DNA from: Toxoplasma gondii ME49
Taxonomy: Eukaryota; Apicomplexa; Conoidasida; Eucoccidiorida; Sarcocystidae
Reading direction: 5' to 3'
Length of the DNA: 64,000 nucleotides
Assembly (NCBI RefSeq): GCF_000006565.2
Contig: NC_031475.1
Coordinates: 2,002,690-2,066,689, forward strand
Part shown: positions 24,410-35,582 of the stretch, one piece after another
How the letters are laid out: the number at the start of each line of letters is the position of its first letter
How positions within the stretch are numbered: position 1 is the stretch's first letter
Translations under genes and position numbers: made by a program
Notes under the pieces: generated by a model
Database searches by the model: none
Seen by the model: only the letters and a program-made list of their open reading frames with translations
What the model was told of the DNA's origin: nothing

Positions 24410-26589
24410 CTATGCCTTCAGCTTCTTCAAAAGGTCGACGAAGCAGGTCTTGTCCTTGACCCCATCGAAACGAAGAGGAATGCAGTTTCCAGATTCCAAC
24501 AAGTGGAGCGCGACGCAGCTCTCGTCGTCCACCAAGTTCGCCTTCGTCTCAACTCGCTGCAGCTGGTCGCGTGTGTGCAAGAGGGCCTTGATGTCCGAGA
24601 GCGGAATAACGCGGACCTGAGGAGACGCAAAAACAATCCAAAAAAACATGAATACACCAAAAGCAGACTAGAGACACATGCATACGGAGACACTGTGTTT
24701 CCTCCCTTCCAACGAAGCGGGTACGAAACGCGTCGACTCTATACACATGTACAAACGAAGACGCAGACACCCTCCACTGTTTTTTTGCATGCAACGACAC
24801 ATCTGTGGACAAGGGACGACTCTTCACACATAGAAATCCATGCAGAGATAGACGTTCGGCGCTGTCCTTCTCTGCATCTCTTATTCCTTCTGCACAAAAG
24901 AAAATACAACACAACGTCTCCTTTCTCGACGTCTGCGGAGACAGGGGAGACAGTCGAGGTGGTGCTACATGCATGCCTATCTGTCTGCATGAATGAGCAC
25001 AAGAGTCGTGTCCACGGTCTCAATCCTAAACGAAAATTTCTTAACTTCACTATTCTCACAAAGGGCTCCATTGATAAGGGGGGACAGAAATACTACAGAC
25101 CTCCGGACTTTGACAGTCTTTTGACACCGCATAATCTGTTGAAAAAACTGTCCTGGGGCGAGTGTAACCGTGGATAGGCGCAACGCGAGTTTCGCAACGT
25201 CACCAGATGATCAAAACTGTTTCAAGAGAGTTGGGGACTTCCCTATCTGTCATCTGAGCGTATTCACCTAGACGCAGCAGAACTACAGGACTCCCGCTCA
25301 CAGATTCGGTACTCAGAACTCCTTGTCGCTGCAACCCACCACACTGTTTTCCCCTTGTTGAGGACAGTCCCGGAACGTTTTTCTTTCGCAGACAGATCTC
25401 AGTTTACCTTGTCTTCGCAGGAAATAGACAGCGAGCTATCCGCCTCGTTGTAGTGAAGAATGCACTGCAAGCGTGTACCATCTTGCAGAAGAACCAACAC
25501 TGCCATGCCCGCCAGCAGACGTCGGTGCAGGTCTTCGATATCCGCAGCAGTCACTTGTGGAGCTGATAAACGAGAAATCGGAAGGCACAGATGTCGCAAG
25601 AAATTCGAAGAAACTCTCTGCGGAAGCGTTGTCCCTTGAATCGGACGGTTTGAGCAAGGGCGAAACTCCAGAAGAAAAGGATCTGGAAATCTTGTCACTT
25701 TTCACGGACTGCACGCAGCCTCGTCACCCCCTAAGAGTCACGCGCGGGCGGCTCACCGAAGACACAAAGAAACTGGAAGAGGATGATCAGAAGCGATGTA
25801 CATACGGAGGTCGGATGCCTACTCGCATTTGAAACAGGCACGACTGCACGAGTTTCTGTTTCCTAGCGTTCCCCACGAAAACGGAACTTTCAGAAAAAAG
25901 GTTTACTCAAGTGAAATCTACTCGAAACCAATCGAAGAAGGCATAGCTGGCTGGTGACACTGCGTGGATGTGGTGAGGCAGACGAAGCTAGATTGGGCAG
26001 GAAAAATGTAAAGCAAAAACTCGTGAACTCAGATTGGTACGTTAATCTCCACATCGACAGAAAACACCCGTAAGTTAAAAGACATGCTTTGGTCGGATGC
26101 GGAGTCTATGGAAGGAAAAAATTGTGGCGTTTACAGTCGGAGCGGGGCAACAGTAACAGCATACTTTCGGCAGACAAAAAAATCAAGCATTCTCATGAAC
26201 CACCCAACTGACTGGGAGATTCTCTAAGAACGCCGCTTTCGAGTTCGACATCCTCGGTTTGGAGCGTCCGGAGGCCCCTCTATGAAATGGAAATGCATGG
26301 TGTTGAAGGAAATTCGCAAGAAATCAGTTTTTCCGCTTCTGAGAGAGCTTCAGCAGCTACGCAGTGCGATTTAGGTCAGCAACTGCTGCGTTTTTCCGCT
26401 GGGAACACCGCAAATCTCACCTGAAGCTGCATGGGAAGCCCGATGCGAAGGCGATCTTTTTCCGGACTTGTCTCCCTTTTTTCTCTCGTACCGGGACTTT
26501 TCTCCCTTGGTCTTGCCAGCGTTTTCCTGCTGCATCACCTGGCGCTCCTCGCTCTCCTCCACGGCACAGCACGAGCTGACAGCTCCCAT
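24410..26589 (-). CDS. APH: Acylated PH-domain protein (APH)
   Basis: Three minus-strand exons: 26589-26421, 25553-25408 and 24616-24410 (junction phases 1 and 0), giving 173 residues. The start is firm: aaaATGggag followed by MGAVSSCCA, an N-myristoylation Gly2 with a Cys7-Cys8 palmitoylation pair. A Lys/Arg/Ser-rich linker runs to about residue 56. The remaining residues form a PH-type fold: strands around GMAVLVLLQDGTRLQCILHY and DSSLSISCED, then VRVIPLSDIKALL, CVALHLLESGNCIPLRF and a short C-terminal helix CFVDLLKKLKA. This matches the apicomplexan APH protein, which sits on the microneme surface through its acyl groups, binds phosphatidic acid and controls microneme exocytosis during egress and invasion. 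The family assignment rests on the acylation signal plus PH fold. The 867-base first intron might contain one more small exon (a phase-compatible segment lies around 25755-25855), so the true protein may be longer. Confidence 0.8.
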
Positions 26590-27465
26590 TTTAGACGGCC
26601 GAGTAAAACAAAAGGACCAAGAGAGAAGACAAAAAACACTCTTCTGACAGAAGTCAGAGACGAAAAAAAAATTGTAGGAATGTCTCTAGAACTTCGGTCT
26701 TCAAGACCAGGGCACAGCAGCCTATCGAAGACGGGGAATCCAAAGTAGCTCGCTGACGGCGAACAGCCGTTTTGCTCGGACAAAGAAAATACAAATCTTT
26801 TGAGAGAATGTCTCCAGCGAGCCGAACGAAGAAGGAAGCCCAGAGGAGAGAAGGGAAGCTCGAGTTGTAAAAATCAGAAAAGCGGGAGGGACAACGTGAG
26901 CGAGACGCAGACCAACACGCAAGAAATGCGTTTTACGGTCGCCTTTGGACATATAATTTTGCGAAACCTGCGCCAGGTTTCTGGAAAAAAACACAAACCG
27001 AAGCGCGAAGAGCCTCGCGGAGTCTTTCTTGCTAAAGCACAAAGAATCTGAGAGGTCTTCTTCATGTGAATTTGCGGTGACGTCTTTTGAGTCCTTGCAC
27101 GCGCACGTCGCGCGAGAACCTCGGAAGAATTGTGTTTTAGGAGAAAGTCAAAAAAACTATCGCACCCGGAAAACCGGGAACCGCATCCGAAGCAAAAGCA
27201 AAGAGCTGCTGCAGAGAAAGCCCAGAATTCAACCAAAACGCGAAGGCTGAAATCGTGGACCTAGTCCGCTGCCCAGGACCCCGAAAGAGCGAGCCGGTCT
27301 CGCTTCGTGGCAAAGATTTCCAGGAAGAGATTAAGAAAAGCCGAGGCCGTTTACACCTAGAAAGAGACAGAAGCAGCTGAAGATGAATGCAGCAAGACAT
27401 GAACAAGTCGCGAAACTCACTCCATAACGCTAAGACGCAAGAGCGCTGCAGCTCAGTGCAGGCAG

Positions 27466-27714
27466 CTAGCACGCTTGTGCGCAGTCCGCAGGTACCGCAC
27501 CGGGATCCATGAAATAAAGCTGCCGTTCTCGGCTTGAGTTGCCCGTACCCGTGCGAAAACAGGATGCAAGAAAAAGCACAAACGTGGCATCTTCTGGGGA
27601 AAGGTGGAGTTGTTCGCCCAGTGGGAAGCGAAGAACGACGCAAGTGCTTTCGACTGCGTCTAGGCGAAAGAAAGCGGGTCCCGCGTGTCTTCGATGCACG
27701 ACGCACGAGCTCAT
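27466..27714 (-). CDS. Weak candidate ORF upstream of APH
   Basis: Minus-strand frame of 82 codons from an ATG at 27714 to a stop at 27466, with balanced non-repetitive composition and a good start context. It may be an upstream ORF in the APH leader, part of an unseen gene, or chance. No family is recognised and no partner exon could be fixed. Confidence 0.2.
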   Translation of the reverse strand: MSSCVVHRRHAGPAFFRLDAVESTCVVLRFPLGEQLHLSPEDATFVLFLASCFRTGTGNSSRERQLYFMDPGAVPADCAQAC

Positions 27715-30593
27715 TGTAGGGGGAAAAGGGGAATCGGTTTTAGCCACGTGAAACCAGCAATGTGTTGGGGCTGTTGGGTTTGTGGCTTTGCTTTTTCAAG
27801 ATCGTGTAAGAACCCAATCAAATTTCCGAGCAAGCATCCGGAGTGTGAAATGCAACGGTGGACCCATGTCTTACGCGCAGACAGGTCTTTCCACGTTTGT
27901 AGGCACCGGATGAGGCGTTTTGTTCCACTGAAGGAAGAGGCTTGTCTAGTTTTTTCGAAAAATGCCTAGTGTCTTCGCAGAGATGACATATCGATGTGCA
28001 AGTGCACATGAACATGTATAAAGACATACGCACTCAAGGATAGCGTCGTTCGTTGTCACATGAAGTTCTGCGTTCAGCAGCTGCCAGTTATTTCGGCCAG
28101 TCTTGTGAACGCCAACTCGAGAAACAAAGGCGATCGGGAAATGTGGAAACGGACTTATGCCGAGGCACTGGCGAGGGAACCGAAATCGGTTTGTAATTGA
28201 ATGGCATTTATGAGGGCGGACAGCAATGGTTGCTGAAGTGTATCCAAGCTTGTGACGAGTGATTCCCTCTTTCACGATCTCGTATTTCCTAGTACCATCT
28301 ATGGACTCTTTCGGTCTGATCCTAAGTACATAGTGATCTATATAATAGACACATGGAACTCGGCAAGCAATACTCGATTTATATAAGCGACAGGCATCCC
28401 GATTATAGATCTGGTGGTATATAAAACCTAATCCTGATTGAGTTAAATAATTCAAAGTAAGGCTCAACGGTGCACAAATATAGATGTCCTGTCTCAAAAC
28501 CTCGGTGTAACGATGAATTTGCAGACGGGTAGATCCTCGTCTTTCTCGTCACCTAAAAACGTTACGACCCCAGGGAAGCAGGCACCATGCACCACGGAAA
28601 CGCCAGGGTCATCTTCCTCGTGGTTTCCTAAATACACATTTGCCTATATTTATAAATTCACGCGACTTCTACAAGCACATGTGTTTGAATGCAGGAGGTG
28701 GGTCCGAAAACGCTGAAAACATCTACGAAATCTTGTGCTTGTCAAACATCAGACTGTGGCAGAGACTATTTTATCAAGAGGCGATAATGCGACGGTGCGT
28801 CAAAAGCCTTGGTTTGGCAGGAGGGGTTTGTATAGGGAGATTTGCGATTCTTTTAAAAGACAAACACCTCCAACACACAACATGACAGAAACAACGTCTC
28901 CGATGTAGACAGAGAAGACATGCACGTCTCCCACAGAAACATCGTCGAAGACGAACAGACCGCTTTTTTCAGACGCAATGAACTAAAACTCTCTCGTGTC
29001 AATCTTTCTTTCATGTAAATCCACCCCGCAAAACACTGGACTTTCCGACCGCTTCCATAGCTCGCAGGTTGCATGAATGTGTCAGTATTCGGATGCATGT
29101 GAAAAGTGAAGGCATCCACAGATTTTCCTGTGTACGCAGATGAAGGAGAAATGCGTCTGTACACGTCTACGCAGGTCTCCCTCGCGGGCGCCGGGGAATG
29201 TCACTTCTTTTGCTTCCTTGTACTTTCTCGAACACCGAGGAACCATCTGGTTCTGCACACATTTCATCTCAGAGAAACGGCTTCCCTCTCTCCCCTAATC
29301 CTGAGTAGGCTCTTGCCGCAGAGAAAAGAGGAAAGCGTAGCTCGCGGTGATCCAGCGACTCAACAGGCGGGAGGCAACACACAGTCGTCGAACTTGGATC
29401 CGGTGAAGACAGACCTTCACGATCTACATCGGTAGACCAACAAGCAACATCATCGCTGAGGAGAGAAAGCGGGGATCTAAGAGAATCAGATCGTTTTTGC
29501 CGCCTGCACGAGATCCCGCGCAGACACATGTACCTATGAATTTGATAGAACTGAGGAAGACGCTCGTCAACCGAACTCGCTGCCTTGCGGAGACGAGGAC
29601 TCTTGTGCCCACTCAAAAAATGAATTCTCTAAACGTAGGTAAGATGCCTCACAACGCGTACCGCCCTCGCGATCCGAAACCTCTCCCCTGCATCCCGTTC
29701 TGTCGCTGCCGACCACTGGTTCGTGCTCCGACATACACAGACACACAAAAGCCGAGCTGCATCTCCATACACAGACAACTTCACACACCGCAAGGCGTGC
29801 AGGCCTTCTCGGTGAACAAGATACACTCCAGCGGATGTCCTCCGATGTTCCATTCGCACCCGCAGAGAAAACTCGGTCGACCGAGTCTTAAAAATTTCGC
29901 TTCGGCCGCGGTGCGTTGTCGGCAGTCGGCCGTGACGAATCTTGAAACTCCACACTGGACGCCCCACCTAATAAGCCAGCATCTCTCTCCTCTTTCCCGA
30001 ACACAAACGCTCTCCTTACAAACATGTACATGCAACCATCGGCGCATTCGCACATTCAAAAATCCACATGAAAGCCAAAGGACATGTTCCCCCAAACACA
30101 GAAACGCATGCAGAGGGAAGGAGATTGATACCTTCACACAGTTACGGAGAGATGTAGAAACAGAGATACAGATGGACATAGATGCAGATAAATATCGATA
30201 CACACGTAAATATAGATATAGATATATAGACATGCAGATACAGAGAGAAAGAGCCGCGTTTCTGTGTACATTTAAGCTAGACTATCGGTGAGCTGAGTCC
30301 ACATTTGAATGAGGCAGCGGATAAGACGATCGTGGATTTTTCGAGACGTGTGAGAGAAGCCGCTTAGGCCATAGTGCTCCATGAACAGGCAGTCCCTGAT
30401 CGCCTAATCACCCCAACAGGCAGCACCCTCCTCTTTTTGAAAGGAGGAGCTGAGCAGACATTCGGAGAGATCGACTAAGACGAGCAGCAGCATCGCTCTC
30501 TCCCCTCAGAACCGGATATCGAAGAAACGTCGAATCCCAATTGGTGCCGATTTTGTTGTAGCGTCTCCACGGAAACCACGCGCGTAGAGACGA

Positions 30594-31012
30594 GACTCTC
30601 GTCTCTCTCCGACTCTCTTCTCTCTCCGACTCTCGTCTCTCTCCGACTCTCTTCTCTCTCCGACTCTCGTCTCTCTCCGACTCTCTTCTCTCTCCGACTC
30701 TCTTCTCTCTCCGACTCTCTTCTCTCTCCGACTCTCTTCTCTCTCCGACTCTCGTCTCTCTCCGACTCTCGTCTCTCTCCGACTCTCTTCTCTCTCCGAC
30801 TCTCGTCTCTCTCCGACTCTCTTCTCTCTCCGACTCTCTTCTCTCTCCGACTCTCGTCTCTCTCCGACTCTCTTCTCTCTCCGACTCTCGTCTCTCTCCG
30901 ACTCTCTTCTCTCTCCGACTCTCTTCTCTCTCCGACTCTCTTCTCTCTCCGACGCTCTTCTCTCTCCGACTCTCGTCTCTCTCCGACTCTCTTCTCTCTC
31001 CAACTCTCTTCT
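30594..31012. repeat. 17-bp minisatellite, 24 full units plus a partial one
   Basis: Unit GACTCTC(G/T)TCTCTCTCC, 17 bases, repeats head to tail 24 times from 30594 to 31001, followed by a truncated unit. Position 8 of the unit is either G or T; apart from one GACGCTC variant (unit 22), no other difference is seen between full units. One strand is almost pure pyrimidine. Read on the minus strand all three frames are open and give Gly-Glu-Arg-Arg-Glu-Ser-type peptides with a 17-residue period, because 51 bases make three units. It lies just downstream of the stop of the 277-residue minus-strand gene and may fall in its 3' UTR. Confidence 0.95.
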
Positions 31013-31282
31013 GCACCATCAACGCGTCCATCCCTGTGAATTCCCCAGCCCCCCTCTCGCTGCACGAAAAACGCAACGATAACCTGGAGCAGCTTCTCTC
31101 CTCAAGATCCAGCGACGACGTCTCTCGATCTGAGAAAAGACAGGTTCCAGTCCCTTTCGGATGCAGTGCGTCCGTCCGTGGTCGGGCATTCTTTGTCCGT
31201 CTCCTGTGACCGTCTCGACTGCGCGTCTCCCAAGGGCTCGTCCGCATGCCAGACTGTGATTTTCCGCGCCACAGTCCGCTTC

Positions 31283-31933
31283 TCAACTCTTTTCTGGCCG
31301 CATTGCCGTCCTGTGCGTTTTCCTCCCGGACCTCGTCGTGTACTCCGTGCGTTCCAAGTCTTCCAGAGAGACGCCTGGTGGAAGCTGTTGGTCGTAGATC
31401 CCCAGAGACCCAGGACCTCCCAGGCCGAGGCCTGCGTTCGCGCCAGGCAGCATCAGACCGCCCCCCCCCATCAACAGACTCGCACCCTGAACGCCGTCGA
31501 GGAGGCTTTCGCCAACGCCTGCGTCTCCGCGCTTGTGAGGACAGGCCTCAGTGTTGCAGCCAGGCGTGCATGCACTCGAAAACGCGGGGAGGGCGTTGAA
31601 GCCCAAGTCGCGGTCAGGTCCGAGAGTCCCAGGCGCTCGTAGACCGGCGACGGCCTGGCTGGAGGCGTAGGCTGCGTACTGTTCGCCGCGCTTCAGTTCG
31701 ACGAAGGTCCAACAAAAAGTCACCAATTTCAGCTTCGCGATGATTCCCAGAGCTGCCAAAACGTACACCCGACGGAACTTGTCCTTCTTCTCTTCGTCCG
31801 GAATCGACGAAAAATTCTACACAGAAAAAGAAAACCGGACTGGTAACAACATATACACATATATGTATGTACATGTATATGCATATCTGTGTATACATCT
31901 TCTTTTTTTGCATATATATATATATATATATAC

Positions 31934-31967
<34 letters not shown>

Positions 31968-33326
31968 GTGCAATGGAATGCCTAGGTAGACGTGGCGGCC
32001 TTCCGGCGGTTGTTTAGAAGGGTGGAAAGTTGAAGTTTTGGAGGGCTGAGGGAGTTTTGAGTTCGACGGCATCGACGGCAGCGCAACGCCGGAGACATGT
32101 GTGGTTTTGTCTCTCTTTTCAAGGCCCGCCTTTGAGGGTCTCAAGAACCTTGTACACCCAAACCGTCACCCGTCCACTGACATTTCGTCCTTTTTTTCTT
32201 GATCGCATGCACACAACTCTGAGCGCATGCGTTTTTCCAGATGTCGAAGGACGTCAGTTCCGGAAAAACATAGTTTCCTAGCTACGTACACATCTTCACA
32301 TACCTCAACATGTACAGAAGAGACCCACAGATGCGCGGATGCAAATGTCCACACAGAAAGCGGTTTGTGACGCGTTTTCGTGACCTCATGCAACTGGCAA
32401 AACTCTTGCGTACTGAAGAACTCACCCCCAGTCTCCGCCGGAGATACTTGACTTGCTCGGTAACGCAGGCGAGGAGACCTTCAGGGTAGTCGCCGGGCCA
32501 GCGCTGAGACCGCATCATCTGCTCCGCGAGAGACTGGTACTCCCAGGCAAGGCGAAGCCAGTCTCCAGGGAAAGATCCATCTGCAAAGACGAACTCACGT
32601 CCAGAGGAAAAACTTCCAACAGATCCGAAACGAAGCAACGCCTCAAGAAATGGCAACAAGAGTCGTTTCAAGACACGAAGAAACCACCCGTTGCTTCCCT
32701 CGGTCTCGCCTGCGCGCCTCGTTCCTGTCCCTGCGCGAGCAGTCCGTTGAGTCCTAAAAAGGACCGGCGCGCAGTGACGAGCGTAAGGGAATCTCTACAG
32801 AAGAGAAGACGCTCGATCAGCCACAACCAGCGAGATGTTCCTGGTCAGAGAAGAAGAGACCGAGCGGAACTCTCCGCGAAAAGAGCGCTGTACGCGGGAG
32901 AAGGGAGCTCGCAAAGCCTTAACGAGACACGGCGTCGAGAAGACAAGGAAGGCGCTATAGTGCCTGGTGACTTGGTCGCAGCTTGCGCATTGACTTCGCA
33001 GTGAAAGATCAATCCGATGAAGCTGTTTTGACTGCACCCTCCGCACAGAAGACGTCATGGCACCTTCTCGCTCGCGAGTCCTCGACGGACCTGCACCCCA
33101 AACGCAAGTTTTCGCGCAGCACAGACTCCCCAGAAGACAAAGAAGTCCTGAGAGAGGACGCATCTCTGGATGAGGCCTTACCAGGTTTCGGCATTAGCCG
33201 ATCTTTGTGTCGAGACAGCTGGTGCAGTTGAGAGCGAAAAAGATTCAAGGTTTCGCATCGCAAGGCCTCCTCAGCGGCCACCGGTCCGGGTGGCGGATGA
33301 TGTTCTTGCATCTGAGACGGCTCCAT
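31283..33326 (-). CDS. Conserved-looking hypothetical protein, 277 residues
   Basis: Three minus-strand exons agree in phase: 33326-33182 (ends phase 1), 32580-32426 and 31816-31283. The split codon G+AT gives Asp49. Residues 1-100 are helical and aromatic-rich (for example [18 protein letters not shown] and [13 protein letters not shown]). Residues about 101-145 contain [18 protein letters not shown] and a moderately hydrophobic stretch that is interrupted by lysines, so a membrane segment is doubtful. The C-terminal third is Gly/Ala/Pro-rich. Splice sites are good (CCTG|GTAAGG, GGG|GTGAGT; acceptors TTTGCAG and TGTGTAG). I do not recognise the family. The start ATG (agccATGgag) is the only one in this exon frame near the 5' end; an upstream exon remains possible. 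Confidence 0.6.
31912..31968. repeat. (TA)n microsatellite in intron
   Basis: Compound TATA/TACATA tract in the second intron of the 277-residue minus-strand gene, about 100 bases before its last exon. Confidence 0.9.
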
Positions 33327-33454
33327 GGCTCTTCACCTTCAGATCCCCCAATCAAACACACATCCCCCAGCCGAAGGACGCCGAAACAAACTTACGCAGA
33401 AGTACACAAAGATGCAAATTTGCAGACATATGCATGCATCTATGCATACATATG

Positions 33455-33475
33455 CATATATATATATATATATAT
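33455..33475. repeat. (TA)n microsatellite
   Basis: Short AT dinucleotide run preceded by several ATGCAT words, about 130 bases upstream of the start codon of the 277-residue minus-strand gene. Confidence 0.85.
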
Positions 33476-35512
33476 TTGTAGAGATCGTTCGCTGGAGTTT
33501 GGGATGTGAAACGTCGTGGACGTTTTTTCGCGGATGCTGAAGAGAGATTTAGCGGACGTTTGGGTGGCGGGTGACTCAGCGTCTCTTGGAAGAGAACAGA
33601 AATTTGGAGAAGCTCGCAGAAACAAAGTTTACCGCTTGTACCAGACGAAAGAAATCCAGTAAGTTCAAGAGGAGGTGACTTCACACCGAGTCTTTCACAC
33701 AGGGAATTGACGTCCTTCAACCACGAGAACAGGGGATGGAAAAGCGAACATGACAACTGAATAGAAGACCTACAAAATCGAGAGAAGAGACCTAAACCGG
33801 AAGCTCAAAGTTGAAGAGCACGGAAGAGGTCGAAAGAAGTTACAAAACGATGGGAGACAAACGTTTGTTGCGACGCGAAAGCGATCATGCGCGCGCAGAG
33901 CAGAAATTTCGAGAACTTTGAGGTGGCTGAAGAGAAAAACGCGCGAAAAAACTGAGAAGAACCGAACCTGCCTCAGAAAAACTCAGTGTCGTTATCTTCA
34001 GGGGGAAACGAGACCGGATATGAGTCGGCATGAAGTCGGCGCTTGCTTGAGGAGAGAACAGACAGCTCTTCCATGAAAAAAGTAGAAACACACATTGGAA
34101 GATGAGGAGGAAAGAGGAAACAAAGGTCCGTTTTGTTGTTCTCTGAAGAAACATCCACGCTGCCGGCTTTCTGCCCTCCCACCCGTTCAACAGCGTCACA
34201 AACCTGAGGGAACTCAGAGTTCCCAGCGACTCTGCCTTGTTTTCTTTCGAGAACCCGTAGGGTTCGATGCGGAAAAAAAAGGGCGCTGAACCACGAGGAC
34301 GTTTTCGCGCAAAGCCGCGAGAAAAGAAAGCAAATGGCCAGGAAGCGAAGGTGGATTGCCGCCGAGGCGTCCACCGTCAAGGGAAACGCGTCAGAACGAA
34401 AAGGCGAAAAAAGGCGAGAACGGAGTAACGAAACGCTGTTTTTTGCGCGTATGTGTCTGTGCTTCGTCGAGACGAAAGTAGCGAATCGGAGAAAATTCAC
34501 CGAAATGAGCTTTCTTCCCTGACAGCTCTGCACAGACACACGAAAACAGCGCTCAAAGGGGGAGGCGATTGCGCCGGAACGAGCAGAATAGGCGCTTTTT
34601 AGCGACGGTATTTGCCCGACAACTGCATGCTCCTCGTAGAGCGAAATTCGAATTCTCTGGGCGTTCGAGCGTGTCGCTGGGAATGCGAGAAAACGCCGAA
34701 AGTGTCTACCCTCGCGTTTCTGTGCCTCTTCGACAGCTAGGTAGCGCTCGATGCTTGGGGGGGAGGGAGAGGCTCGCATGTAGCAAAGGATCTTACAAGA
34801 TTGAAGAAAGAACTCGACGAAAACGAGTAAAAAGCCACTCGGTTATGACGAGAAGGCGGGACTTCGACGTCACGAGCGGCTTCGCGACGAAGTTGACCCG
34901 CAGACGCCGTCGCAGCAGTCAAGGAAATCCATCTTCCTCCGTTATACCACGAGGCGCCGTGGGGAAGTAGGCAAGGGCACCCTCCCACACAGCTGATAGG
35001 GGACCTCTCGTTAGTTGAAGTGTACGTAGGGGTGCTCCCTTTTCTGCTTGGCTTTCTGACGGTTTAGCTGGATTCAAAGTGTCAATAGCTGCCAAGATCT
35101 TCACAGCAGCCAGCAGGAAGTGCGGGGATTCTCGAGTTTCTGACTCTTGAGGACTCACCGGTCTGCGATGTCGGCATGCGGTAAAAAAAAACCGAAGATA
35201 GACGCAGACATTGCGCAGGGTTGAAGAGATTGTCTCGCCATGTCGATAAAACAGGAAATATTCCTTCTCGAAAGATCAATGACCACAACTATGTCAGCCA
35301 TAGCAATTTTCACAAGCCCCCTTCAACCACACATTCGTACGCCTCCGTAGATCCCTATAGGAATGCGTAGATGTATGTATTTCAAAACGATTCAATCACT
35401 ACCGGTTCGCATACAGCCATTCAGCCACGCATTAATACGTAGATCTGCATTCATATATATATAAGTATATGGCATGCATGTCTGTGTCTGTGCGCTCGAA
35501 TACCACCCCACA

Positions 35513-35582
35513 CTATATATATATATATATATTATATATATATATACATATACATATGTATATATATATATATATATATATG
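35513..35582. repeat. (TA)n microsatellite, interrupted
   Basis: Two AT dinucleotide blocks separated by ATTA and TACATA interruptions in the divergent intergenic region. Confidence 0.9.

Larger units (their letters stand above)
26590..31282. other. Upstream region of APH and downstream region of the 277-residue gene
   Basis: About 4.7 kb separates two minus-strand genes. It should hold the APH promoter and 5' UTR near 26590-28000 and the 3' UTR of the next gene near 30500-31282. A minus-strand frame starting with an ATG at 27714 (ACAATGAGC) runs about 80 codons and could be an unrecognised exon. The segment 28210-28490 is noticeably AT-rich. The 17-bp minisatellite lies at 30594-31012. No domain-bearing gene was found. 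Confidence 0.45.

Noticed and set aside
23966..25177. Plus-strand open frame of 403 codons
   Set aside because: It overlaps APH in antisense, ignores its splice sites and shows no recognisable domain.
29497..30291. Plus-strand open frame of 264 codons
   Set aside because: Composition is dominated by Thr/His/Arg from ACACA and ATACA-type repeats and it ends in low-complexity sequence; no support.
30594..31012. CRISPR-like array
   Set aside because: Units are contiguous without spacers in a eukaryotic genome; it is a minisatellite.
30408..31286. Minus-strand frame of about 290 codons with a GERRESER repeat
   Set aside because: It is created by the 17-bp minisatellite, which leaves all three minus frames open; no gene-like flanks or domain.
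31861..31975. Ile/Tyr-repeat peptides from TA tracts here and elsewhere
   Set aside because: TATATA runs read as alternating Ile-Tyr in every frame; these are microsatellite artefacts.
33973..34779. Minus-strand open frame of 268 codons
   Set aside because: It lies upstream of the 277-residue gene in GC-richer sequence, is open on both strands and has no domain; a leader sequence is more likely.
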